Shown piece by piece: positions 1 through 5,075 of a stretch of 5,859 bases of DNA. Source of the stretch: Eubacteriales Family XIII. Incertae Sedis bacterium (GTDB lineage Bacteria > Bacillota > Clostridia > Peptostreptococcales > Anaerovoracaceae). Location: the NCBI GenBank assembly GCA_031272745.1, contig JAISTF010000120.1:1-5859 (forward strand), in the 5' to 3' direction. A program made the position numbers and the translations under genes. Position 1 is the first letter of the stretch, and every line of letters starts with the position of its first letter. Below the pieces are notes generated by a model. The model saw only the letters and a list, made by a program, of their open reading frames with translations. It did not search any database and was not told the DNA's origin.

Positions 1-900
1 CCCACGGGGGCGGACGCGGTCGTGAAATTCGAGGACACGGAATTTACGGACGACGCGGTGACGCTGTTTGCGCCGTCGCGCGCCGGGGAAAACATCGTGC
101 GCGCGGGCGAGGACGTGCCCGCCGGTACGCTGCTCGCGGCGCGCGGTTCGGTCGTGACGCCCGCGACGATGGGTCTTCTCGCGGCGCAGGGCCTGCGCGA
201 CGTTTCGGTGTACCGGCGGCCGCTGATTTCGGTCGTGAACACGGGGACGGAGCTCGCGGAGCTCGGCCGGCCGCTGCCGCCGGGGATGATCTACAACAGC
301 AGCATGTTCACCCTGCAAGGATTCTGCCAGGGCATGGGTGCGGATTTCCGCGACGGCGGCGTGGTCGTGGACGACGACGCGGTCATCGCGGCCCGCGTGA
401 AGGAAGAACTCGCGGACGCGGACATGGTCATCACGACGGGCGGCGCGTCGGTCGGGGACTACGATTTCGCGCTGCGCGCCTGCGAAAAGGCCGGCGGCGA
501 CGTGGTGTTCTGGAAGATGAAGATGAAGCCCGGCGGGTCGATCCTCGCCTATACGCTCGGCGGCAAGCTCGTCCTCGCGCTCTCGGGCAATCCGGGCGCG
601 GCCGTGCTCGGGTTGCTGCGCGTCGGTCTGCCGTATATCCGCAAGCTCGCGGGGCGCGCGGACGTGATGCCGGAGGCCTGCGAAGTGCATTTGAAAAAAG
701 CGATGAACAAACCGAACATGCGGCTGCGCGTCGTGCGCGGCTACCTCGAAGTGGAAGACGGCAAGGCCTGGTTCGTGGAGAACGAAGGGCAGGGCGGCGG
801 CGACATCAGCTCGTTCGTGAAATGCGATTTGCTTGCGGAAATCCCCGAAGGCAGCCCGCCGCTCGAAACGGGGGCGCTTGTGAAGGTGTACCGGCTGTGA
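1..900 (+). CDS. moeA: Molybdopterin molybdenumtransferase MoeA (5'-truncated by window edge)
   Basis: MoeA inserts molybdate into adenylylated molybdopterin, releasing AMP and giving mature Moco in the cytoplasm. The frame is open from base 1, and its first residues read PTGADAVVKFEDT, a typical internal MoeA motif, so the GTG at 22 is not the start. About 299 residues are visible against a usual 400 or so, so roughly the first hundred are missing. Visible landmarks are TTGGASVGDYD at residues 145-155 and LSGNPGAA at 194-201, both in the MogA-like molybdopterin-binding domain. The last 75 or so residues form the C-terminal beta-barrel domain IV. The TGA stop overlaps the moaA GTG start (GTGA), so the two are probably translationally coupled. 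MoeA paralogues exist, some fused to other domains, but nothing here suggests a fusion. Family assignment is firm. Confidence 0.95.
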   Translation, partial: PTGADAVVKFEDTEFTDDAVTLFAPSRAGENIVRAGEDVPAGTLLAARGSVVTPATMGLLAAQGLRDVSVYRRPLISVVNTGTELAELGRPLPPGMIYNSSMFTLQGFCQGMGADFRDGGVVVDDDAVIAARVKEELADADMVITTGGASVGDYDFALRACEKAGGDVVFWKMKMKPGGSILAYTLGGKLVLALSGNPGAAVLGLLRVGLPYIRKLAGRADVMPEACEVHLKKAMNKPNMRLRVVRGYLEVEDGKAWFVENEGQGGGDISSFVKCDLLAEIPEGSPPLETGALVKVYRL

Positions 901-1844
901 TTGACCGTTATGGAAGGAACATCGACTATCTGCGCATTTCCGTCACGGATCTGTGCAATCTGCGCTGCATCTACTGCATGCCCGAGGGCGGCGTCGCGAA
1001 GATGCGGCACGAGGACATCCTGACCGTCGAGGAGATCGAAGAGATCACGCGCGCGGCCGCGGCGCTCGGCATCGAGAAGATCCGGCTGACGGGCGGCGAG
1101 CCGCTCGTGCGCAAAGGCATCGTCGAGATCGTGCGGCGCACGGCCGCCGTGCCGGGCATCCGCGAGGTGGCGCTGACGACGAACGGCTCGCTGCTCGCGG
1201 GCTATGCGCAGGATCTCAAGGCGGCGGGCCTGTCGCGCGTGAACATCAGCATCGATACGATGGACGCGGAGAAATACCGCGAGGTGACGCGCGGCGGGGA
1301 ACTCGCGGACGTGCTCTCGGGCATCCGCGCGGCGACGGACGCGGGCCTGCGTCCCATCAAGCTCAACGCCGTCCTCATCGGCGGCATCAACGAGGACTTC
1401 ATCCGCCCGCTCGTCGAGATGACGCGGGACGCGGACTTCCGCGTGCGCTTCATCGAAATCATGCCGATCGGCGAATGCGCGGACTGGAACCGCGAACGCT
1501 TCGTCAGCATCTCGCGCGTTTTGGAGGACGTGCCCGGGCTCGCGTACGCGGGCACGGACGGCGTCTCGAAGCTCTACCGGCTCGAAGGCGCGAAGGGTTC
1601 GGTCGGCCTGATCAGCCCGATCAGCAGCCATTTCTGCCCGGCGTGCAACAAGGTGCGCGTGACGAGCGACGGCAAGCTGAAGCCCTGCCTGCACTCGCCC
1701 GAGGAAATCCCCCTGCGCGGGCTCCACGGCGCCGCGCTCGAGGACGCGATGCGGCGCGGCATCTTGGACAAACCGCTGAAACACAAGCTCGACTCGGAAC
1801 GCAAAAGCGACAGCCGCCGCGGGATGAGCGCCATCGGAGGGTGA
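897..1844 (+). CDS. moaA: GTP 3',8-cyclase MoaA (radical SAM)
   Basis: MoaA performs the first step of Moco synthesis: radical SAM conversion of GTP to 3',8-cyclo-7,8-dihydro-GTP, which MoaC then rearranges. The protein is 315 residues, close to the family norm. The N-terminal SAM cluster motif CX3CX2C is C20, C24 and C27 (DLCNLRCIYCMP), followed by LTGGEPLVRKG. The second, GTP-binding cluster is CX2CX13C at C247, C250 and C264 (CPACNKVRVTSDGKLKPC). The chain ends in Gly-Gly (MSAIGG), the conserved C-terminal tail that reaches into the active site. The start is GTG at 897, inside the moeA stop codon, giving VIDRYGRNIDYLRISVTDLC, a normal MoaA N-terminus. An AAGGTG at 884-889 is a plausible Shine-Dalgarno sequence. 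The frame stays open upstream to 822, but that part is moeA read out of frame. Function is firm and start confidence is high. Confidence 0.96.
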   Translation: MIDRYGRNIDYLRISVTDLCNLRCIYCMPEGGVAKMRHEDILTVEEIEEITRAAAALGIEKIRLTGGEPLVRKGIVEIVRRTAAVPGIREVALTTNGSLLAGYAQDLKAAGLSRVNISIDTMDAEKYREVTRGGELADVLSGIRAATDAGLRPIKLNAVLIGGINEDFIRPLVEMTRDADFRVRFIEIMPIGECADWNRERFVSISRVLEDVPGLAYAGTDGVSKLYRLEGAKGSVGLISPISSHFCPACNKVRVTSDGKLKPCLHSPEEIPLRGLHGAALEDAMRRGILDKPLKHKLDSERKSDSRRGMSAIGG

Positions 1845-1850
1845 TACGCC

Positions 1851-2324
1851 ATGTCAGATCTCACGCATTTCAATAACGATGGCCGTGCGCGCATGGTCGA
1901 CGTGTCGGACAAGGCGCAGACGTTGCGCGAGGCAACCGCGCAGGCGGTCGTCTCCTTCAATGAGGCGACGTACAAACTCGTTATGGAAGGAAAAATGAAG
2001 AAGGGCGACGTGTTGGCGGTCGCGCAGGTGGCGGGCATCATGGCCGCGAAACGGACGCCGGAACTGATTCCGATGTGCCACCCGATCCGCATCACGGGCG
2101 CGGACATCGCGTTTTTTCCGGACGCGGCGGCGCATCGCATTCGCCTCGAGGCGACGGTGCGCTGCACGGGGGAGACAGGCGTGGAGATGGAGGCGCTGGC
2201 GGCGGCGACGGTGGCGGCGTTGACGATGTATGATATGTGCAAGGCGGTGCAGCGGGACATCGGGATTTCCGACGTGTACCTGCTCGCGAAGAGCGGCGGG
2301 AAGAGCGGGACGTTCACGCGATAA
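1851..2324 (+). CDS. moaC: Cyclic pyranopterin monophosphate synthase MoaC
   Basis: MoaC turns the MoaA product into cyclic pyranopterin monophosphate. The 157 residues cover the whole family length. Conserved blocks are LTHFN near the N-terminus, AQVAGIMAAKRTPELIPMCHP (about 58-78), CTGETGVEMEAL (105-116), MYDMCKA (126-132) and KSGGKSG (147-153). Residues corresponding to the known active site are all present: K51, H77, E112, D128, K131 and K147, with numbering that happens to match E. coli MoaC. The ATG at 1851 lies 6 bases after the moaA stop and has a strong GGAGGG Shine-Dalgarno at 1836-1841, nine bases upstream and inside the end of moaA. It is a separate, intact gene, not fused to MogA as in some lineages. 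The 81-bp gap that follows carries two repeat copies. Confidence 0.97.
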   Translation: MSDLTHFNNDGRARMVDVSDKAQTLREATAQAVVSFNEATYKLVMEGKMKKGDVLAVAQVAGIMAAKRTPELIPMCHPIRITGADIAFFPDAAAHRIRLEATVRCTGETGVEMEALAAATVAALTMYDMCKAVQRDIGISDVYLLAKSGGKSGTFTR

Positions 2325-2327
2325 AAA

Positions 2328-2360
2328 TGTAGGGGCGGCATCCTGCCGCCCGTGAAAGGA
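2328..2360 (+). repeat. Short palindromic repeat, tandem copy 1
   Basis: This is a 33-bp unit whose core is GTAGGGGCGGCATCC followed by TGCCGCCCG. The core folds into a perfect 8-bp GC hairpin: GGGCGGCA at 2333-2340, loop TCC, and TGCCGCCC at 2344-2351. It is followed by a GTGAAAGGA tail. It begins four bases after the moaC stop codon. It matches the next copy at a 38-bp period except for one base (CGTGAAAGGA against CGCGAAAGGA). No T-run follows the hairpin, so Rho-independent termination is not expected. A role in mRNA stability or attenuation between moaC and the MOSC gene is possible but is inference only. Confidence 0.9.
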
Positions 2361-2365
2361 AAAAG

Positions 2366-2398
2366 TGTAGGGGCGGCATCCTGCCGCCCGCGAAAGGA
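2366..2398 (+). repeat. Short palindromic repeat, tandem copy 2
   Basis: This is the second 33-bp copy, with the hairpin GGGCGGCA at 2371-2378, loop TCC, and TGCCGCCC at 2382-2389. Its tail CGAAAGGA runs directly into GC and the MOSC start region, so the repeat provides most of the ribosome binding site of the downstream gene. The same core is found, extended to 48 bp, inside the maturase gene at 3567-3614, so the element is dispersed at two loci and not merely a local duplication. Confidence 0.9.
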
Positions 2399-2399
2399 G
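2395..2399 (+). promoter_or_regulatory. Shine-Dalgarno of the MOSC gene, partly repeat-derived
   Basis: AGGAG lies six bases upstream of the ATG at 2406 and selects that start over the out-of-frame ATG at 2402. The bases AGGA belong to the tail of repeat copy 2. Copy 1 carries the same AAAGGA tail but has no start codon at that distance. Confidence 0.75.
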
Positions 2400-2405
2400 C
2401 AATGC

Positions 2406-2834
2406 ATGGCAATTGTAAAGGCGGTCTGTACAAGCGATAAAAAAGGCGTGCGAAAACGCGCGGTCCCCGAAATCGCGGTGCGCTTCGGCGAAGGCGTCGT
2501 CGGCGACGCGCACGGGGACGACCCCGTGCGGCGCGTGTCGCTGCTCGGCGAAGAGAGCGTGGACAAGCTGCGCGCGGTGCTGCCGGAACTGGCGCCCGGG
2601 GACTTCGCGGAGAACATCCTCACGGAAGGCGTGGTGCTCTACGAGCTGCCGGTCGGGACGCGGCTGCGCGTCGGTGGAACGGAACTCGAAGTGACGCAGA
2701 TCGGCAAGGAATGCCACCAGGGCTGCGAAATCCGCAAGCTGACGGGCGACTGCGTGATGCCGCGCGAGGGGATCTTCGCGGAGGTCGTCACGGAAGGGAC
2801 GGTCCGGCCCGGCGACGAGGTGACGGTGTTATGA
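2406..2834 (+). CDS. Small MOSC-domain protein
   Basis: This is a 142-residue single-domain MOSC protein (Moco sulfurase C-terminal-like). MOSC domains are beta-strand-rich folds found at the C-terminus of Moco sulfurases and in YiiM/YuaD-type proteins, where they are linked to sulfur transfer or Moco handling. Small stand-alone members inside Moco operons have no settled reaction. The family signature GDFAENI is at residues 65-71, followed by GTRLRVGGTELEVTQIG (84-100), the cysteine-rich stretch C103, C107 and C116, and GIFAEVVTEG with PGDEV at the end. C103 sits where the conserved MOSC cysteine is expected. The ATG at 2406 is chosen because AGGAG is six bases upstream. The frame stays open back to 2352, but that would translate the repeats. 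The stop overlaps the mogA start (ATGA). The position between moaC and mogA suggests a Moco accessory role, which is inference. Confidence 0.88.
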   Translation: MAIVKAVCTSDKKGVRKRAVPEIAVRFGEGVVGDAHGDDPVRRVSLLGEESVDKLRAVLPELAPGDFAENILTEGVVLYELPVGTRLRVGGTELEVTQIGKECHQGCEIRKLTGDCVMPREGIFAEVVTEGTVRPGDEVTVL

Positions 2835-3331
2835 GCGCGGAAAACGGTTGGACGGCGGCGGTCATCACGGTCAGCGACAAAGGCGCGGCGGGAGAGCGCG
2901 AGGACACGTCGGGGCCGCTCGTCGCGACGATGCTCGAGGAAGCGGGCTACCGCGTCGTCTATGTGGACATCGTGCCCGACGAGCGCGATCTCATCGAGGC
3001 GGAGCTGCGGTCGTGCGCGGACCGTCAGGACATCGCGTTGGTGCTGACGACGGGCGGCACGGGATTCGCGCCGCGCGACGTGACGCCCGAGGCGACGGCG
3101 GCGGTCTGCGAGCGGCTCGCGCCCGGCATCCCCGAGGCGATGCGCGCCGCGAGCATGCAGGTGACGGATCGCGCGATGCTGTCGCGCATGGCGGCCGGCA
3201 TCCGCGGGAAGACGCTCATCGTCAACCTGCCGGGCAGCCCGAAGGCGGCCAAGGAAAATCTGGAGGCGGTTCTGCCTGCGCTGTCCCACGGGCTGGAAAT
3301 GCTGCGGGGCCCGGCGCGGGATCATTCATAA
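2831..3331 (+). CDS. mogA: Molybdopterin adenylyltransferase, MogA/MoaB family
   Basis: This family binds molybdopterin. MogA-type members adenylylate it with ATP, producing the substrate that MoeA uses for molybdate insertion. The protein is 166 residues, the usual size for MogA/MoaB. Visible motifs are AVITVSDKGAAGEREDTSGP at the N-terminus (residues 10-29), the molybdopterin-binding loop TTGGTGFAPRDVTPEA at 73-88, and NLPGSPKA at 132-139. The ATG at 2831 overlaps the TGA of the MOSC gene, and GAGG at 2817-2820 is a weak ribosome binding site, so translational coupling is likely. MogA and MoaB are hard to separate by motif alone; the adenylyltransferase role fits because moeA is in the same operon. 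This is the last + strand gene, and its stop overlaps the 3' end of the opposing scfB by 6 bp. Confidence 0.93.
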   Translation: MSAENGWTAAVITVSDKGAAGEREDTSGPLVATMLEEAGYRVVYVDIVPDERDLIEAELRSCADRQDIALVLTTGGTGFAPRDVTPEATAAVCERLAPGIPEAMRAASMQVTDRAMLSRMAAGIRGKTLIVNLPGSPKAAKENLEAVLPALSHGLEMLRGPARDHS

Positions 3332-4696
3332 GCCGACGGCTTTGGCGGCGAGCAGGCCGATGGCGCATTCGACGCGTTTGCGTTCGAGGGCGCACGACAG
3401 GCGGTGCGGCGTCAGGATGTCGCCTTCAAAATGCAGCGCGTTCGCGTGGCACCCGCCGGAGCAGTAATATTTCGCCCAGCATTCGCGGCAGGGGGCCTTG
3501 GTGTGGATGTGGGCACGGGAAAAGATGCTGGTTTTGCTGGATTCTTTGTTTGTCGCGCCTGAAACCGTAGGGGCGGCATCCCTGCAACAAAGCGCAGGGC
3601 AAGCCTGCCGCCCGCCCGCCGTCTCCAACGAACCCAAACGGTACCCCTCTTCCCCGACGAACTGGTGGCAGGGGTAGACATCGCCCTCGGGCGTGACGGC
3701 CACATACTCCGTCCCCGCGCCGCAGCCCGCCGCGCGCTTGTAGACGCACGGCCCCTGCTCGAGGTCGATCTTGAAATGGAAGAACGACACGGGCCGCCCC
3801 GCGGCGTCCTCTTCGCGCATCCACGCCGCGAGCCGGTCGTATTCCGCGCAGAGCGCCGGCAGATCCTTCTCCGTGAGCGCCCAGGGCATCTGCGGGTCGT
3901 CCTCGGCCACGACCGCCGGCTCGACGGAGATGTTCTTGAAGCCGAGCCCCGCGAGGTGCTTCACGTCCTCGGCGAAGTCGAGGTTGTGCCGCGTGTAGGT
4001 GCCGCGCACATAGTACAGCTTGCCGGCCGCCTCGCGCGCGTCCTTGAACCGCAGCAATTTGTCAATGATCTTTCCGTACGTGCCTTCGCCGCCCGCCGTC
4101 TTCCGCATGCGATCGTTGACCACCGGGCGCCCGTCGATGCTGAGGATGACGTTGTCCATGTGTTCGTTGAGGAAGGCCGTCTTCTCGTCGTCGAGCAGCA
4201 GCCCGTTCGTCGTGAGCGTGAAGCGGAGATGCTTGCCGGGCGGCTTTTCGCGCTCGCGGCCGTACAGGACGAGCGCCCGCACGACGTCCCAGTTCATCAG
4301 CGGCTCGCCGCCGAAGAAATCCACTTCGAGGTTGCGCCGCGCGCCCGAGGCCGCGAGCAGGCAGTCGATGGCGCGCCGCCCCGTCTCCAAGGACATCAGG
4401 CCGCGCGCGCCGCCGAAGCCCCCCGCGTCCGCGAAGCAATAACCGCAACGCATATTGCAATCGTGCGCGACGTGCAGGCACATCGCCTTGACGACCGCGC
4501 CGCGCCCCTCGGGGGAAAACGCGTCCGCGTCCGGCTCGGGCGCGTGCAGCGTGCCTTCCCGCACGAGCGCGTCGAGCTCCTCATTGTCCCGCCCCGCACG
4601 CAAATCATCGGCCGCGGCGTCATCCAGGATGTGGACGGCGCCGCTGCCGACGTCAAGCAGAATATTCAGTTCCTGAAACCGGTAAAGGTGGATCAA
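3326..4696 (-). CDS. scfB: SCIFF peptide maturase (radical SAM/SPASM), with repeat-derived insertion
   Basis: The enzyme forms cysteine thioether cross-links in the SCIFF peptide encoded just upstream. The protein is 456 residues. The N-terminus IHLYRFQELNILLDVGSGAV resembles the start of this maturase family. The radical SAM motif CX3CX2C is C80, C84 and C87 (DCNMRCGYCF), and GGEP is at 129-132. The C-terminal SPASM-like auxiliary cluster region has C317, C325, C343 (YPCHQF), then CX2CX5CX3C at C403, C406, C412 and C416 (CRECWAKYYCSGGC), C435 and C444. The start is taken as TTG at 4696, because it begins the family N-terminus exactly and overlaps the scfA stop (TTGA). The frame is open back to 4900, but that part is scfA out of frame. 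No good ribosome binding site precedes the TTG, which suggests coupling to scfA. Residues 361-377 are encoded by a 48-bp palindromic repeat and look like an in-frame insertion. The frame is otherwise intact. Confidence 0.93.
   Translation of the reverse strand: MIHLYRFQELNILLDVGSGAVHILDDAAADDLRAGRDNEELDALVREGTLHAPEPDADAFSPEGRGAVVKAMCLHVAHDCNMRCGYCFADAGGFGGARGLMSLETGRRAIDCLLAASGARRNLEVDFFGGEPLMNWDVVRALVLYGREREKPPGKHLRFTLTTNGLLLDDEKTAFLNEHMDNVILSIDGRPVVNDRMRKTAGGEGTYGKIIDKLLRFKDAREAAGKLYYVRGTYTRHNLDFAEDVKHLAGLGFKNISVEPAVVAEDDPQMPWALTEKDLPALCAEYDRLAAWMREEDAAGRPVSFFHFKIDLEQGPCVYKRAAGCGAGTEYVAVTPEGDVYPCHQFVGEEGYRLGSLETAGGRQACPALCCRDAAPTVSGATNKESSKTSIFSRAHIHTKAPCRECWAKYYCSGGCHANALHFEGDILTPHRLSCALERKRVECAIGLLAAKAVGL
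3567..3614 (+). repeat. Long (48-bp) form of the palindromic repeat, inside scfB
   Basis: The sequence begins GTAGGGGCGGCATCC and ends CTGCCGCCCG, as in the two copies near 2330-2390, but has 24 extra bases in the middle. The outer stem is GGGCGGCA at 3571-3578 with TGCCGCCC at 3606-3613. A nested inner stem is CCCTGC at 3580-3585 with GCAGGG at 3594-3599. The + strand reading matches the orientation of the intergenic copies, so scfB reads its complement. In that direction all three frames are free of stop codons. The scfB frame yields GGRQACPALCCRDAAPT (residues 361-377), with cysteines at 366, 370 and 371. Confidence 0.9.
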
Positions 4697-4851
4697 CGCG
4701 GGCGCTTGATCTGCGGCGCCTGCTCGCACTCCTGATTCGCGATCGTGCAGGACGTCTTGCAGGCCGACTGGCACGAGGTCTGGCATTCGCCGCAGCCCTT
4801 GCCGTCCGTCACCTTCAGCGAACCCTTCGTCAATGTGATGATGTGCTTCAT
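4693..4851 (-). CDS. scfA: SCIFF ribosomal peptide precursor
   Basis: This is a 52-residue ribosomally made precursor that the adjacent maturase modifies with Cys thioether bonds. The mature function is unknown, although the family is nearly universal in Clostridia. The leader MKHIITLTKGSLKV is followed by the cysteine core GCGECQTSCQSACKTSC and TIANQECE. The six cysteines are C20, C23, C27, C31, C35 and C42 (spacing 2, 3, 3, 3, 6). From memory of the studied homologue, a thioether joins a core Cys to a Thr five residues on, which would be C31 to T36 here; this is inference. The tail after the last cysteine (QAPQIKRPR) seems longer than usual and overlaps the scfB start. The start has a strong AGAAGGAG ribosome binding site nine bases upstream. 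No peptidase or exporter gene is visible beside it. Confidence 0.95.
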   Translation of the reverse strand: MKHIITLTKGSLKVTDGKGCGECQTSCQSACKTSCTIANQECEQAPQIKRPR

Positions 4852-4860
4852 GTACTCCGT

Positions 4861-4868
4861 TCTCCTTC
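4861..4868 (-). promoter_or_regulatory. Strong Shine-Dalgarno of scfA
   Basis: On the - strand the sequence reads AGAAGGAGA ending at 4861, nine bases before the ATG at 4851. It fixes the scfA start and contrasts with the lack of a clear site before the scfB TTG, so more precursor than enzyme is likely to be made. The ratio is inference. Confidence 0.8.
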
Positions 4869-4907
4869 TGTTCTGTTCGGACGGCCGACGCCGCCCCCAT
4901 TGGAAAG

Positions 4908-4916
4908 AGTATACCA
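4908..4916 (-). promoter_or_regulatory. Extended -10 promoter for scfA-scfB
   Basis: The - strand reads TGGTATACT, a TGn extended -10 with a TATACT hexamer (4913 to 4908), about 57 bases upstream of the scfA start codon. No TTGACA-like element lies 16-18 bases further upstream; that stretch is G-rich (CGGCAGGGGCGGC). Promoter use would therefore depend on the extended -10. The predicted RNA leader is about 50 bases long. The position between a divergent non-coding stretch and a strong ribosome binding site supports the call, but it is by motif only. Confidence 0.6.
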
Positions 4917-4983
4917 CAAGAACGCCGCCCCTGCCGCCCCCCGCGCCCAAAAACAAACCTGCAAACTGCGGAATGTCGATTTA

Positions 4984-5043
4984 CTACAGCGAAAGTATCC
5001 GTTTCCCCCGATTTTTTTCGAATAACTGCAACTTTCGCTGTAG
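4984..5043. repeat. Perfect 13-bp inverted repeat in the gap between the Ig-domain gene and scfA
   Basis: CTACAGCGAAAGT at 4984-4996 is exactly complementary to ACTTTCGCTGTAG at 5031-5043, with a 34-base loop that contains a 7-T run at 5012-5018. The pair lies 28-88 bases past the stop codon of the Ig-domain gene and about 70 bases upstream of the scfA -10. Neither strand has a T-run after the second arm, so it is not a standard intrinsic terminator. It could be a factor-dependent 3' end, an mRNA-stabilising structure or an operator. The function is not known. Confidence 0.7.
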
Positions 5044-5075
5044 CAACTTGCGCTTTCGGGTCGGTTGCTTGCTAC
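5040..5075 (-). other. Alternative hairpin overlapping the stop codon of the Ig-domain gene
   Basis: On the - strand, GTAGCAA (5075 to 5069) pairs with TTGCTAC (5046 to 5040). The first arm includes the TAG stop codon of the Ig-domain gene. The second arm shares its last four bases (CTAC) with one arm of the 13-bp inverted repeat, so the two hairpins cannot be fully formed together. The stem is only 7 bp and could be fortuitous. Confidence 0.4.

Noticed and set aside
741..1784. Long - strand open frame antisense to moeA/moaA (347 codons)
   Set aside because: It is Arg/Ala/Asp-rich with no recognisable motif and lies opposite two unmistakable genes. Such open shadows are expected in GC-rich coding DNA.
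2328..2398. CRISPR-like array
   Set aside because: There are only two units with a 5-base spacer, and each unit is a hairpin; no variable spacers of CRISPR length are present.
2352..2405. N-terminal extension of the MOSC protein back to the GTG at 2352
   Set aside because: It would translate repeat copy 2 (GAASCRP...) and lacks a ribosome binding site, whereas the ATG at 2406 has AGGAG at six bases and gives a normal MOSC N-terminus.
3540..3620. Frameshift or pseudogene in scfB
   Set aside because: The frame is continuous through the repeat, and the conserved cysteine motifs on both sides are in the same frame, so the insertion is in frame and not disruptive.
3665..4735. Long + strand open frame antisense to scfB (356 codons)
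   Set aside because: Its composition is that of a GC-rich shadow frame, and the - strand has the full radical SAM/SPASM motif set in the same place.
4697..4900. N-terminal extension of scfB back to 4900
   Set aside because: This part is scfA read in another frame, and the family N-terminus begins at the TTG at 4696.
4984..5043. Miniature transposon (MITE) or intrinsic terminator
   Set aside because: No flanking target-site duplication is visible (TTA against CAA), the element is only 60 bp, and no T-run follows the stem on either strand.
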